From CAZVLQ01 sp964628185 (GTDB lineage Bacteria > Pseudomonadota > Zetaproteobacteria > Mariprofundales > Mariprofundaceae), in assembly GCA_964628185.1 (NCBI GenBank), contig CAZVLQ010000001.1, forward strand, positions 119,905 to 183,904: a stretch of 64,000 bases of DNA, written 5' to 3'. Within the stretch, counting starts at the first letter, position 1, and the number at the start of each line of letters is the position of its first letter. Positions 51,306 through 60,208 of this stretch are shown here, in pieces. The notes below the pieces were generated by a model. That model had not been told where the DNA came from and ran no database searches. It saw only the letters and a list, made by a program, of their open reading frames with translations. A program made the position numbers and the translations under genes.

Positions 51306-52739
51306 ATGGCCGTTATCCTGGATACCCGTCCGATTCACGTGCTGTTGGCACGCAAGGGCTGGCCCTTCGCGGCGCTGGCCCTTGTGGCCGTCGCCGGCTG
51401 GTGGGCGGTGCTTCAGCAACCTCCCGAAGGCCTGAGCACGGCGGGCTGGCATGCGCTCGTCGTTTTCGGCATCTGCCTGCTGCTCTGGCTGACGCAATTG
51501 CTGCCGCTGGCCGTAACCGCGTTGCTTGGGCTGGCCCTGTTGCCGCTGCTGGACGTTTTACCACCGGCGGAGACTTATGCCCTGTTCGGAAACCCGGCCG
51601 TATTTTTCATTCTGGGTGCTTTCATGCTGGCCGCCGGAGCGATCAAAACCGGCCTTTCCGAACATCTGGCGCTGGCATTGCTGGAACGCCTGGGAACAGG
51701 TCCCCGGCAATTGCTGCTCGCCATGCTGATTATTCCAGCCTGTATGGCCTTTTTTATGCCGGAGCACGCCGTGGCCGCCGTCTTCCTTCCCATCGCCTGG
51801 GAAATCGTGCGCGGGCTGGATTTGCGGCCGGGAAACCGCTATGCCCAGGCGATTTTCCTCGCTACCGCCTGGGGGGCGATTATCGGCGGCGTGGCCACCC
51901 TGCTGGGCGGCGCGCGCGGGCCGCTGGCCATGGCGCTGGTGCATGAATTAACCGGGCATTCCTTTTCCTTTCTGGACTGGACCCTGGCCGCCGCTCCCGT
52001 GGTGCTTGCCATGCTTGCGGTTGCGGGCCTGTTGCTGGTCTATTCGACGCCCACCGCCGAGGTTGATGTTGAGTTGGTACGCAGGCGTATCGAGAGGCGG
52101 CAACTGGAAAACGGCGCACTTGGCTGGCAGGGGCGTCTGATGGCCCTGTTGATGGGTGTGACGGTCGGAGCGTGGGTTTTCTCGGGCTACAGCCTGGGCC
52201 TGGCAAGCATCGCCCTGGTCAGCGTGGTTTTCATGTTTTCCCTGCGTCTGGTGTCGTGGAAGGATGTGCAGGCGCATGTGAGCTGGGATGTGGTCATGCT
52301 CTATGGTGGCGCGATCGCGATCGGCAAGGCCGTGGCAGTGACCGGGGCCGGCGCCTGGATTGCAACCCGGATGCTGCCCCCGGATCTGCCTGGCGCGGGT
52401 CTGTTTTTGCTGCTGGTGCTGGTTACACTGCTGCTGACCGAAGGCGTGAGCAATTCAGCCGCCGTGGCGATCATGTTGCCGGTGGCGATTTCGTTTGCGC
52501 TCACCACGGGCATGAATCCGGTTGCGGTATCCCTCGCCACGGGCATCGTGGCCGGTTTTGCCTTCATGCTGCCGATGGGGACGCCGCCGAATGCCATGAT
52601 TTACAGTACCGGCTATGTCCGGCCCGGCGCCATGCTGCGCTATGGCGCCGTGATGTCCGCCTCCGCTTTCTGCCTGTTTGCCCTGACGGCATGGCTGTGG
52701 TGGCCGCTTGCCGGCATTGATCTGGGATTGTCGGGATGA
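51306..52739 (+). CDS. SLC13/DASS family anion transporter, probable sulfate importer
   Basis: 477 residues with about eleven to twelve membrane segments. TQLLPLAVTALLGLALLPLL, the SNT-like loops MPEHAVAAVFLPIAWEI and TEGVSNSAAVAIMLPVAISFALTTGMNP, and the signature FMLPMGTPPNAMIYSTGYVRPGAML are typical of divalent anion:Na+ symporters. Sulfate is inferred from the surrounding assimilation genes. ATG 51306 is one base after the upstream stop; GTP-like P-loops and TrkA-C domains seen in larger sulfate SLC13 proteins are absent. The end overlaps cysH (ATGA). Confidence 0.87.
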   Translation: MAVILDTRPIHVLLARKGWPFAALALVAVAGWWAVLQQPPEGLSTAGWHALVVFGICLLLWLTQLLPLAVTALLGLALLPLLDVLPPAETYALFGNPAVFFILGAFMLAAGAIKTGLSEHLALALLERLGTGPRQLLLAMLIIPACMAFFMPEHAVAAVFLPIAWEIVRGLDLRPGNRYAQAIFLATAWGAIIGGVATLLGGARGPLAMALVHELTGHSFSFLDWTLAAAPVVLAMLAVAGLLLVYSTPTAEVDVELVRRRIERRQLENGALGWQGRLMALLMGVTVGAWVFSGYSLGLASIALVSVVFMFSLRLVSWKDVQAHVSWDVVMLYGGAIAIGKAVAVTGAGAWIATRMLPPDLPGAGLFLLLVLVTLLLTEGVSNSAAVAIMLPVAISFALTTGMNPVAVSLATGIVAGFAFMLPMGTPPNAMIYSTGYVRPGAMLRYGAVMSASAFCLFALTAWLWWPLAGIDLGLSG

Positions 52740-53464
52740 GCCTTTCATCACTGATCGAACCGACGGTGGCATTGTTGCGGCGGGCCAGGAAAAAGCATGG
52801 CGACCGCCTGATCTATCCCTGCGCCATGGGATCGGAAGGGGTGGTCCAGATTGATCTGATCTGCAGACATGCGCCGGGAATCCGCATCATGACGCTGGAT
52901 ACGGGCCGCCTGCCGCAGGCCACCTATGATCTGATGGACAAGGTGCGCGAGCATTACGGCATTGATCTGGAAATCATGTTTCCGGACCGGAGTGAGGTTG
53001 AGACCATGGTTCGTGAGCATGGTCTCAACCTGTTTTATCATTCGGTGGAATATCGCAAGCTGTGCTGTGGCATACGCAAGGTTAATCCGCTCAGGCGCGC
53101 GCTGACGGGTATGGAGGCGTGGATCACCGGCCGCCGCCGGGAGCAGTCCGAAAGTCGCGCCGCCATCGAGCCGGTGGAAGATGATCCCGTATTCGGTCTG
53201 ATCAAGTACAATCCCATGCTGGACTGGCGCGAGGATGATATCTGGCGCTATATCCGGCAAAATGATGTGCCTTACAACCGCCTGCATGATGCCCATTACG
53301 TTTCCATCGGCTGCGAGTGCTGCACGCGGGCCGTCACGGCGGGCGAGGACCCGCGTGCCGGCCGCTGGTGGTGGGAGAATGAAGATACGCTGGCCGAATG
53401 CGGCCTGCATGTCAGTTCGCTGAATGCCGGCAAGGGCGAAGGCGAATCGGGTGAAGGAATTTAA
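52736..53464 (+). CDS. cysH: Fe-S type adenylylsulfate (APS) reductase
   Basis: 242 residues. Reduces APS to sulfite with thioredoxin. The 4Fe-4S ligands of the APS-type enzyme are present: C110/C111 (KLCCGIRK) and C193/C196 (SIGCECCTR). The catalytic cysteine is C222 in AECGLH. The PP-loop region is atypical but follows the family (YPCAMGSEGVVQIDLI). These cysteines separate APS from PAPS reductases and agree with the absence of an APS kinase gene or CysC domain in the cluster. It overlaps the transporter gene. Confidence 0.93.
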   Translation: MSLSSLIEPTVALLRRARKKHGDRLIYPCAMGSEGVVQIDLICRHAPGIRIMTLDTGRLPQATYDLMDKVREHYGIDLEIMFPDRSEVETMVREHGLNLFYHSVEYRKLCCGIRKVNPLRRALTGMEAWITGRRREQSESRAAIEPVEDDPVFGLIKYNPMLDWREDDIWRYIRQNDVPYNRLHDAHYVSIGCECCTRAVTAGEDPRAGRWWWENEDTLAECGLHVSSLNAGKGEGESGEGI

Positions 53465-53524
53465 CTCAATGGTTCGATCTTTTCCTGTTTTGGTTCAGGC
53501 TTTGCCGGGTTGGGAGGTCAAGGA

Positions 53525-54433
53525 ATGAGCAAATACAGGCTCACGCAGTTGAAAGCGCTGGAGGCGGAATCCGTTCACATCATGCGCGAGGTGGTGTCGG
53601 AATTCCGTAATCCGGTCATGCTTTATTCCATCGGAAAGGATTCGAGCGTCATGCTGCATCTGGCGCGCAAGGCCTTTTATCCCGCGCCTTTGCCGTTCCC
53701 GCTGTTACATGTGGATACCGGCTACAAGTTTCCCGAGATGTACGAATTTCGCGACTGGTTCGTGAAGGAAATCGGGGCGGAACTGATCGTCCATCGCAAT
53801 GAGGCTGCGATTGCCGGCGGCATGAACCCGAAAGAATATGGCGTGGCACGCTGCTGTGGCGCCTTGAAGACGGGCGGGTTGCTGCAGGCGCTGGAAACGG
53901 GTGGTTACGACGCGGCATTCGGCGGGGCAAGGCGCGATGAAGAGCGCAGCCGGGCCAAGGAGCGTGTATTTTCCATTCGTGACGAATTCGGCCAGTGGGA
54001 TCCCAAAAATCAGCGCCCCGAGCTCTGGGATATCTACAATGGCCGTATCCACGAAGGCGAGTCCGTTCGCGTATTTCCGTTATCCAACTGGACCGAGATG
54101 GATGTATGGCTCTATATCCGGGAGGAAAATATCCCGATCGTGCCTTTGTATTTCGCCAAAAAACGACCGATGGTGGAGCGGGGACCGTTGCTTATTCCCT
54201 GTTATGAAGGTGGAGAAAAGCATCTGCTGGAAGGTGAGAAGCCGAGCATGATCATGAGCCGTTTCCGCACGCTCGGTTGCATACCCTGCACCGGCGCGGT
54301 GCGATCGGAGGCCACGACGATTGATGAGATTGTGGCCGAAGCCGCGGCCGCGCGCCGCAGCGAGCGCGAAACACGCATTATTGATCATGGCGCCAATACG
54401 ATGGAAGACAAGAAAAAAGAAGGGTATTTTTAA
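53525..54433 (+). CDS. cysD: Sulfate adenylyltransferase subunit 2
   Basis: 302 residues, standard length. PP-loop ATP pyrophosphatase: VMLYSIGKDSSVMLHLARKAF, LHVDTGYKFPEMYEFRD, FGGARRDEERSRAKERVFS, FPLSNWTEMDVWLYIREE and LGCIPCTGAV. Forms APS from sulfate and ATP with CysN. ATG 53525 follows AGGTCAAGGA; an upstream frame start is rejected because CysD homologues begin near MxxYRLTQLKALE. The 60 bp leader contains a GGTTCAGGCTTTGCCGGG repeat unit. Confidence 0.96.
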   Translation: MSKYRLTQLKALEAESVHIMREVVSEFRNPVMLYSIGKDSSVMLHLARKAFYPAPLPFPLLHVDTGYKFPEMYEFRDWFVKEIGAELIVHRNEAAIAGGMNPKEYGVARCCGALKTGGLLQALETGGYDAAFGGARRDEERSRAKERVFSIRDEFGQWDPKNQRPELWDIYNGRIHEGESVRVFPLSNWTEMDVWLYIREENIPIVPLYFAKKRPMVERGPLLIPCYEGGEKHLLEGEKPSMIMSRFRTLGCIPCTGAVRSEATTIDEIVAEAAAARRSERETRIIDHGANTMEDKKKEGYF

Positions 54434-54515
54434 AACCGGTAATCGGTAATTGGTGACTGGTGAACAATACAAATCACCAATTACTGATTACCAATTACTG
54501 ATTATCAATTACGGG
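54434..54515. repeat. Short tandem repeats between cysD and cysN
   Basis: GTAATCGGTAATTGGTGACTGGTGA, then CACCAATTACTGATTACCAATTACTGATT: units ATTGGTA and its complement TACCAAT form near-palindromic arrays filling the gap. Confidence 0.65.
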
Positions 54516-54526
54516 ATGGAGCATAG

Positions 54527-55816
54527 ATGACGGAGATCAATTTCAGGTTGGGCGAGGAAATCCAGTTGCTGCGCCTGGCTGCGGTCGGCAGCGTTGATGA
54601 CGGAAAATCAACCCTGATCGGACGCCTGCTGGTGGATACCAAGGGCGCATTCGAGGATCAGTTGCTTTCGGTCACACGCAAAAAAACCGCAGCATCCGAG
54701 GCGGAAATTGACCTTGCCATGCTGACCGACGGTCTGGCGGCCGAACGTGAGCAGGGCATTACCATTGATGTGGCTTATCGTTATTTTGCCACGCCCAGGC
54801 GTAAATTTATCATGGCCGACTGTCCGGGGCATGAACAGTACACGCGCAATATGGTCACCGGCGCATCCACGGCCAATGCCGCCATCATTCTGGTAGATGC
54901 GCGCAACGGCGTCATGCCCCAGACCAAACGCCATACACATATCCTGGGCCTGCTTGGCATCCCCCATCTTGTCGTAGCGATCAACAAGATGGACCTGGTG
55001 GATTATGACCGGAAAATATTCGAGAAAATTCGTGCGGAAATGACGGAATACTGCGCCAGGCAGGGTGTCGGGAACCTGATCTGTATTCCTGTCTCGGCGC
55101 TGAACGGCGACATGGTCGCCACCCGAAGCGACAGCATGCCCTGGTACGAAGGGAAAACGCTGCTTCAGACACTGGAGGAGATCGAGGTGACCGCCCGTAT
55201 CGAGCAGTTGCCGTTTCGTTTCCCGGTGCAGTACGTGAACCGGCCACAGACGCCCGATCTGCCGGATTTTCGTGGTTATTGCGGCCGGATCAGTTCAGGC
55301 ATTGTGCATGTGGGTGATGAAGTTATTGCGCTGCCGGGCGGACGGACCACGAAAATCAGGGAGATCGTCACCTTCGACGGCAATCCGGATGAGGCCTTTG
55401 CGCCGCAAAGCGTTACCCTGACGCTCACGGATGATATCGATATTTCCCGTGGGGACATGCTCGCCCATGCGGATACGGTGCCCGAGGTAAGCAAGGAAAT
55501 CGAGGCCATGGTGTGCTGGATGGGTGACGAACCGCTTACGCCGCGAAAGAAGTATATTATCAAACACACGACGAATTCCGTTCGCGCGCTGGTGACGGAT
55601 ATTATTTATCGCACCGATATCCATACCCTGGAGCAGGGAGAATCAGAGGCATTGGCAATGAATGAAATCGGCCGTATTCATGTGAAGCTCGCCCGGCCGC
55701 TGTATTGTGACCCCTATGCGGTCAATCGCTTCACGGGCAGCTTTATCATCATCGACGGCTTTACCAATATCACGGTCGGGGCCGGCATGATCTACGCCGC
55801 GTCAACTGCCGCCTGA
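54527..55816 (+). CDS. cysN: Sulfate adenylyltransferase GTPase subunit 1
   Basis: 429 residues. Elongation-factor-like GTPase that drives APS formation. G1 GSVDDGKST (21-29), switch region AEREQGITIDVAYRYF, DCPGHEQYTRNM, NKMD (about 153), and SALNG. It ends after the third domain, so there is no CysC kinase fusion, in line with an APS reductase. GGATGGAGC upstream of ATG. Confidence 0.96.
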   Translation: MTEINFRLGEEIQLLRLAAVGSVDDGKSTLIGRLLVDTKGAFEDQLLSVTRKKTAASEAEIDLAMLTDGLAAEREQGITIDVAYRYFATPRRKFIMADCPGHEQYTRNMVTGASTANAAIILVDARNGVMPQTKRHTHILGLLGIPHLVVAINKMDLVDYDRKIFEKIRAEMTEYCARQGVGNLICIPVSALNGDMVATRSDSMPWYEGKTLLQTLEEIEVTARIEQLPFRFPVQYVNRPQTPDLPDFRGYCGRISSGIVHVGDEVIALPGGRTTKIREIVTFDGNPDEAFAPQSVTLTLTDDIDISRGDMLAHADTVPEVSKEIEAMVCWMGDEPLTPRKKYIIKHTTNSVRALVTDIIYRTDIHTLEQGESEALAMNEIGRIHVKLARPLYCDPYAVNRFTGSFIIIDGFTNITVGAGMIYAASTAA

Positions 55817-55846
55817 GGTTCACCGTGGTTCAATCCCGATAACGGC

Positions 55847-56653
55847 TCAGGGCCATTTCACTACGGGTGGCAGCGACATAAGTATGGCCTCGGGATTACC
55901 GCCGGTTTTCAGGCCGAAGGTGGTGCCGCGGTCATACAGCAGGTTGAATTCCACATAGCGGCCACGGCGAATCAACTGGTGTTCGCGTTCATCCGGCGTA
56001 AAAGGCTCATGCATGCGCCGGGTCACGATCTCGGGGTAGGTGGAAAGAAACGCCTCGCCCACGGCCCGGACAAATACGAAATCCCGCTCCGCATCGCCGG
56101 AATCCAGGTTGTCGAAAAAAATGCCGCCGGCGCCACGGGCTTCGTTGCGGTGCGGCAGGTAGAAATAGCGGTCGCACCAGGCCTTGAATTTCGGGTAATA
56201 AGCCGCGTCAATGCGGTCACAGGCCTGCTGCAGTCGCGCATGGAATAATGTGGTGTCTTCTTCATAGGAGAAGTAGGGCGTTAAATCGGTGCCGCCGCCG
56301 AACCAGCCCTGCGCGGTTTCAATGCGACGCAGATTCATGTGCACGGCCGGCACCCTGGGATTGCACATATGCGCCACCAGCGAGATGCCGCAGGCGCGGA
56401 AGCGGCCGTCTCTTTCCGCCCCTGGTATCTGGCCGCGAAATTCAGCGGAAAACTCGCCATGCACGCAGGAATAGTTAACGCCGACCTTTTCGAATACCGT
56501 TCCCTTCATCAGTGATATCACACCCGAGCCACCGCCTTCACGTTCCCATGGCGTGCGTGCAAATGCGGCCGTATCCAGCGCCTCGAAGGCCGTACAGATA
56601 CGGTCGCGCAGCGCCTGAAAATAATCCCCGGCGCGCTGAAACAGATCGGTCAT
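55847..56653 (-). CDS. hemF: Oxygen-dependent coproporphyrinogen III oxidase
   Basis: 268 residues, slightly shorter than the E. coli enzyme (299). Converts coproporphyrinogen III to protoporphyrinogen IX using O2, implying growth with oxygen. PWEREGGGSGVISLMKGTVFEKVGVNYSCVHGEFS, HMNLRRIETAQGWFGGGTDLTPY, YFYLPHRNEARGAGGIFFDNLD and RGRYVEFNLLYDRGTTFGLKTGGNPEAILMSLPP are family blocks. ATG 56653 is preferred because GGGGGT lies upstream; ATG 56668 adds five residues. Confidence 0.96.
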   Translation of the reverse strand: MTDLFQRAGDYFQALRDRICTAFEALDTAAFARTPWEREGGGSGVISLMKGTVFEKVGVNYSCVHGEFSAEFRGQIPGAERDGRFRACGISLVAHMCNPRVPAVHMNLRRIETAQGWFGGGTDLTPYFSYEEDTTLFHARLQQACDRIDAAYYPKFKAWCDRYFYLPHRNEARGAGGIFFDNLDSGDAERDFVFVRAVGEAFLSTYPEIVTRRMHEPFTPDEREHQLIRRGRYVEFNLLYDRGTTFGLKTGGNPEAILMSLPPVVKWP

Positions 56654-56671
56654 AAAATTTACCCCCATCGA

Positions 56672-56764
56672 AAATCAGAAATCAGTAGTCAGAAGTCAGT
56701 AGTCAGCAATCAGTTGTCAGTCTACTGCTTACTGCCTACTGCTTACTGCCTACTGCTTACTGCC
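56672..56764. repeat. Short tandem repeats between ygfZ and hemF
   Basis: Arrays of CAGTAGT/CAGAAGT followed by CTACTGCTTACTGC units (at least three CTACTGCTTACTGC-type copies), in the promoter-side gap of hemF. Confidence 0.65.
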
Positions 56765-57730
56765 CTACACATGGCAGGGCTCGACCACGCGCACCGGGCG
56801 GCCGTTTTCCAGCTTCAGTTCCACGGCGGATTCAACCGTTTCAACGGGCAGCATGGCGATACCGGATATCCGGCCTTCATGATCCCGTGCCAGTGAACGG
56901 ATTTCACCTACGGCCGCATTGGTTTGAACGATGCAAGGCAGCGGAGGCGCAAATCCGGCCGGGGCATCGGGCAGGCTGATACGATACAGTTTTTTCCTGA
57001 TGCCGCCGCGCCAGTGCATGCGGCTGGTCACTTCCTGACCGACATAGCAGCCTTTATCGAAGCTGACACCATCCATTTCAACCAGATTCGCATTCAGTGG
57101 ATGAACGGAAGCATCCCATTCAACGCCAAATTGCGGTAGTCCGTGAATGATGCGCAGCGCCTCCATCTGATCCGGTTGTACGGGTTGCCTTAATCGCGTC
57201 TCAAGCCAGTCATGCGGCGCAATCAGCCAGAATCCTTTCGGATCGGCCGGCATGGTTGCGGCCAGTACTTCCATATCGGCGTGGCGCGTCGTTGCCAGCC
57301 AGGTGCCGCCGGGCTCCGGCAGCCCCCATGCCTCTAGTGTCCGGGCCGCATGCCTTCCCTGAATTGCACAGAGTTCCATGTCGTCAAGCAGACCGATTCT
57401 CAGCTGATAGCCCAGTGAGAAACGCCTTAAGCGTGCGACGACATCCACGGCGGCAACTGCCGGTGCAAGAAGAATCAGGGCTCCGTTTTTACCTTCAAAC
57501 AGGTAAAGTTCGCTGACCGTCTTGCCCTGAGGCGTCAGTACGCAGGCATGAATGCCCTGCCCGCAAGCGAGCCTTTTCATGTCCTGGGTGATTTGTCCCT
57601 GTAAATAATCCCGGAGTCCCTCACCGCTTGCCTTGATAACATGCCAGTCGGGACGGCGGGCAGCGACATGGCCGCTGGCGAGCTGTGCCGCAATTTCGGG
57701 GGAGAGCGAGGGCAGGGCAGCACGTTGCAT
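56765..57730 (-). CDS. ygfZ: Folate-binding Fe-S cluster assembly protein YgfZ
   Basis: 321 residues, GcvT-like fold. Defining motif KGCYVGQEVTSRMHWRG near residue 228 with the conserved cysteine. N-terminal IKASGEGLRDYLQGQITQDM and LTPQGKTVSELYLF are also typical. It assists repair or assembly of 4Fe-4S enzymes through tetrahydrofolate. Divergent from thiC with a 67 bp gap; ThiC itself is a 4Fe-4S enzyme. Confidence 0.92.
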   Translation of the reverse strand: MQRAALPSLSPEIAAQLASGHVAARRPDWHVIKASGEGLRDYLQGQITQDMKRLACGQGIHACVLTPQGKTVSELYLFEGKNGALILLAPAVAAVDVVARLRRFSLGYQLRIGLLDDMELCAIQGRHAARTLEAWGLPEPGGTWLATTRHADMEVLAATMPADPKGFWLIAPHDWLETRLRQPVQPDQMEALRIIHGLPQFGVEWDASVHPLNANLVEMDGVSFDKGCYVGQEVTSRMHWRGGIRKKLYRISLPDAPAGFAPPLPCIVQTNAAVGEIRSLARDHEGRISGIAMLPVETVESAVELKLENGRPVRVVEPCHV

Positions 57731-57797
57731 AGGCGAAGCCTATACCGGACCGGGAAGCTCGGGTATAGTTACGAATTCATTCCAACCCGGAGGCAGC

Positions 57798-59648
57798 ATG
57801 AGCATACCTGACACCCGGAATGCACAGGAAGTCAGTGAGGCCCGCAAGACCTTTCCCAATTCCCGCAAGGTCTATATTGAGGGCTCGCGCCCGGATATTC
57901 GCGTGCCGATGCGTGAGATCACGCTTTCGTCCGCTTCCGGCGCCGAGGAAAACCCGGCCCTGCTGGTGTATGACACCTCCGGGCCCTATACCGATCCCGA
58001 TGCTGCGATTGATCTGGCCGGAGGGCTTGCGCCCATACGCGAAAAGTGGATTGAAGAGCGGAACGATACCGAGCATTTGCCGGCGCTTTCTTCCCGCTAT
58101 GGCCGCGCCCGGCGTGATGATGATACCCTGAAGGCGCTGCGCTTTGCCCATATTCGCCGGCCATGCCGGGCCAGTGCGGGGAAGAATATCACGCAGATGC
58201 ATTACGCCCGGGCGGGGATCGTGACGCCTGAAATGGAATTCGTGGCGATTCGTGAAAACCAGCGGCGCGAGTATTTGCGGGAAATGACCGCGCAGCACCC
58301 GGGGCAGGCCTTTGGCGCCGCCATTCCTCCGGTGATTAGGCCGGAATTTGTGCGCGACGAAGTGGCGCGCGGCCGGGCCGTCATTCCGGCCAATGTCAAT
58401 CACCCCGAGCTGGAACCGATGATTATCGGGCGCAATTTTCTCGTCAAGATTAACGGCAATATCGGCAATTCGGCCCTCACGTCCTCGATTGAGGAAGAGG
58501 TCGAAAAAATGACGTGGGCGACGCGCTGGGGCGCGGATACGATCATGGACCTTTCCACCGGCAGGCACATCCATGAAACACGCGAATGGATCATACGGAA
58601 CAGCGCCGTACCGATCGGCACGGTGCCCATTTATCAGGCGCTGGAAAAGGTGGACGGCGTCGCCGAGAACCTGAACTGGGAAATTTTTCGCGATACGCTG
58701 ATCGAGCAGGCCGAGCAGGGGGTGGATTACTTCACCATTCATGCCGGCGTGCTGTTGCGTTATGTGCCGCTGACTGCGAAGCGTCTGGCCGGCATCGTTT
58801 CGCGTGGCGGTTCGATTCTGGCCAAGTGGTGTCTGGCGCATCATCGGGAGAATTTTCTCTACACCCATTTTGAAGATATTTGCGAGATTATGAAGGCATA
58901 CGATGTGTCGTTCAGCCTGGGAGATGGATTGCGCCCGGGCGCCATCGCCGATGCAAACGACGAGGCCCAGTTTGCCGAACTGCGAACACTTGGCGAACTT
59001 ACGAAGATTGCCTGGAAGCATGATGTGCAGACCATTATCGAGGGGCCGGGGCATGTGCCGATGCAGATGATCCGGGAAAACATGGATGCGCAGCTTGCGC
59101 ACTGCCATGAAGCGCCGTTTTATACCCTTGGACCGCTGACCACTGATATTGCGCCGGGTTATGACCACATTACCAGTGCCATCGGGGCGGCCCAGATCGG
59201 CTGGTACGGATGCGCCATGCTGTGCTATGTCACGCCCAAGGAACATCTGGGCCTGCCGAACAGACAGGACGTGAAGGACGGCGTGATCGCCTATAAAATC
59301 GCCGCCCACGCGGCGGACCTTGCCAAAGGGCATCCCGGTGCGCAGGCCAGGGACAATGCGCTGTCCAGGGCGCGTTTCGAGTTTCGCTGGGAAGATCAGT
59401 TCAACCTGAGCCTGGACCCGGATACGGCGCGCGCCTTTCATGATGAAACGCTGCCCAAGGATTCCGCCAAGGTGGCGCATTTCTGTTCAATGTGCGGTCC
59501 GAAATTCTGTTCGATGAAGATCACGCAGGATGTGCGTGATTACGCTAAAGCGCACGGCCTTGAGGCCAATGAGGCCGTTGCGGCAGGCATGGCCCGGCAG
59601 GCGGAGCAATTTGTAGAGCAGGGAAGCGAAATCTATCGCAAGGCATAA
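57798..59648 (+). CDS. thiC: Phosphomethylpyrimidine synthase ThiC
   Basis: 616 residues. Radical SAM enzyme making the HMP-P moiety of thiamine from AIR. Blocks include TLSSASG, YDTSGPYTDPDA, MHYARAGIVTPEMEFVAIREN, GADTIMDLSTGRHIHETREWI, GTVPIYQALEKV, FTIHAGVLL, FSLGDGLRPGAIADANDEAQF, EGPGHVPM, YCTPKEHLGLP-type YVTPKEHLGLP and the C-terminal cluster motif CSMCGPKFC (C563, C566, C571). GGAGG precedes ATG 57798. No TPP riboswitch can be seen: the upstream gap is too short and lacks the CTGAGA core. Confidence 0.97.
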   Translation: MSIPDTRNAQEVSEARKTFPNSRKVYIEGSRPDIRVPMREITLSSASGAEENPALLVYDTSGPYTDPDAAIDLAGGLAPIREKWIEERNDTEHLPALSSRYGRARRDDDTLKALRFAHIRRPCRASAGKNITQMHYARAGIVTPEMEFVAIRENQRREYLREMTAQHPGQAFGAAIPPVIRPEFVRDEVARGRAVIPANVNHPELEPMIIGRNFLVKINGNIGNSALTSSIEEEVEKMTWATRWGADTIMDLSTGRHIHETREWIIRNSAVPIGTVPIYQALEKVDGVAENLNWEIFRDTLIEQAEQGVDYFTIHAGVLLRYVPLTAKRLAGIVSRGGSILAKWCLAHHRENFLYTHFEDICEIMKAYDVSFSLGDGLRPGAIADANDEAQFAELRTLGELTKIAWKHDVQTIIEGPGHVPMQMIRENMDAQLAHCHEAPFYTLGPLTTDIAPGYDHITSAIGAAQIGWYGCAMLCYVTPKEHLGLPNRQDVKDGVIAYKIAAHAADLAKGHPGAQARDNALSRARFEFRWEDQFNLSLDPDTARAFHDETLPKDSAKVAHFCSMCGPKFCSMKITQDVRDYAKAHGLEANEAVAAGMARQAEQFVEQGSEIYRKA

Positions 59649-59654
59649 AGGCCG

Positions 59655-59740
59655 TGATTGGTAATTAGTGATTCGTGATGAGTGGTTTGTGGGTGGGATG
59701 GCCAATGACCGGTTACCAATCACCAATCACTGATCTTTGG
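59655..59740. repeat. Short repeats between thiC and the CBS gene
   Basis: TGATTGGTAATTAGTGATTCG and ACCAATCACCAATCACTGAT, complementary arms of the ATTGGTA-type unit. Confidence 0.6.
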
Positions 59741-59749
59741 GAGTAAAGG

Positions 59750-60208
59750 ATGCTGAAAGCACGTGATATCATGAATACAAATCCGCCACACTGTCACATG
59801 GATACGCCCGTAAGCGAGGTGGTTTCGAAGCTGGCCGGGATCGATACGGCCGGCCTGCTGGTTGTGGATGAGGAAGAGCGCTTGCGCGGCGTGATCACCG
59901 AATCCGATCTGATGGACCAGCAGGGCAAGCTGCATGTGCCAACGGCGATTGCCATCTTCGACATGGTGATTTCTCTTGGCGAGGAGCGTTTCGAGAAGGA
60001 ACTGGCGCGTATACAGGCGCTGACCGCCGGCGATCTGATGACGCCGGATGTGCGTACCGTTGAACCCGATACGGACCTGAATGACCTTGCCGCCATTATG
60101 AATGACAGCGGAATTCACTGTCTGCCCGTTGTGGAGGGTGAAACCATCGAGGGCATGATTACCCGGCATGATGTGATCAAGGCGCTGGCCAGGCGGCAGC
60201 CACACTGA
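59750..60208 (+). CDS. Tandem CBS-domain protein
   Basis: 152 residues containing two CBS motifs (about 1-60 and 92-150): MLKARDIMNTNPPHCHMDTPVSEVVSKL ... GLLVVDEEERLRGVITESDLM and AGDLMTPDVRTVEPDTDLNDLAAIMNDSGIHCLPVVEGETIEGMITRHDVIKAL. CBS pairs bind adenine nucleotides; a small regulator is likely, partner unknown. GGGAGTAAAGG precedes ATG. The stop overlaps the tsaE start. Confidence 0.9.
   Translation: MLKARDIMNTNPPHCHMDTPVSEVVSKLAGIDTAGLLVVDEEERLRGVITESDLMDQQGKLHVPTAIAIFDMVISLGEERFEKELARIQALTAGDLMTPDVRTVEPDTDLNDLAAIMNDSGIHCLPVVEGETIEGMITRHDVIKALARRQPH

Noticed and set aside
57731..57797. TPP riboswitch before thiC
   Set aside because: The gap is only 67 bp and lacks the CTGAGA and ACCTGA core elements.
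57777..59480. A 567-codon minus-strand frame opposite thiC
   Set aside because: Antisense shadow; thiC has full family motifs.
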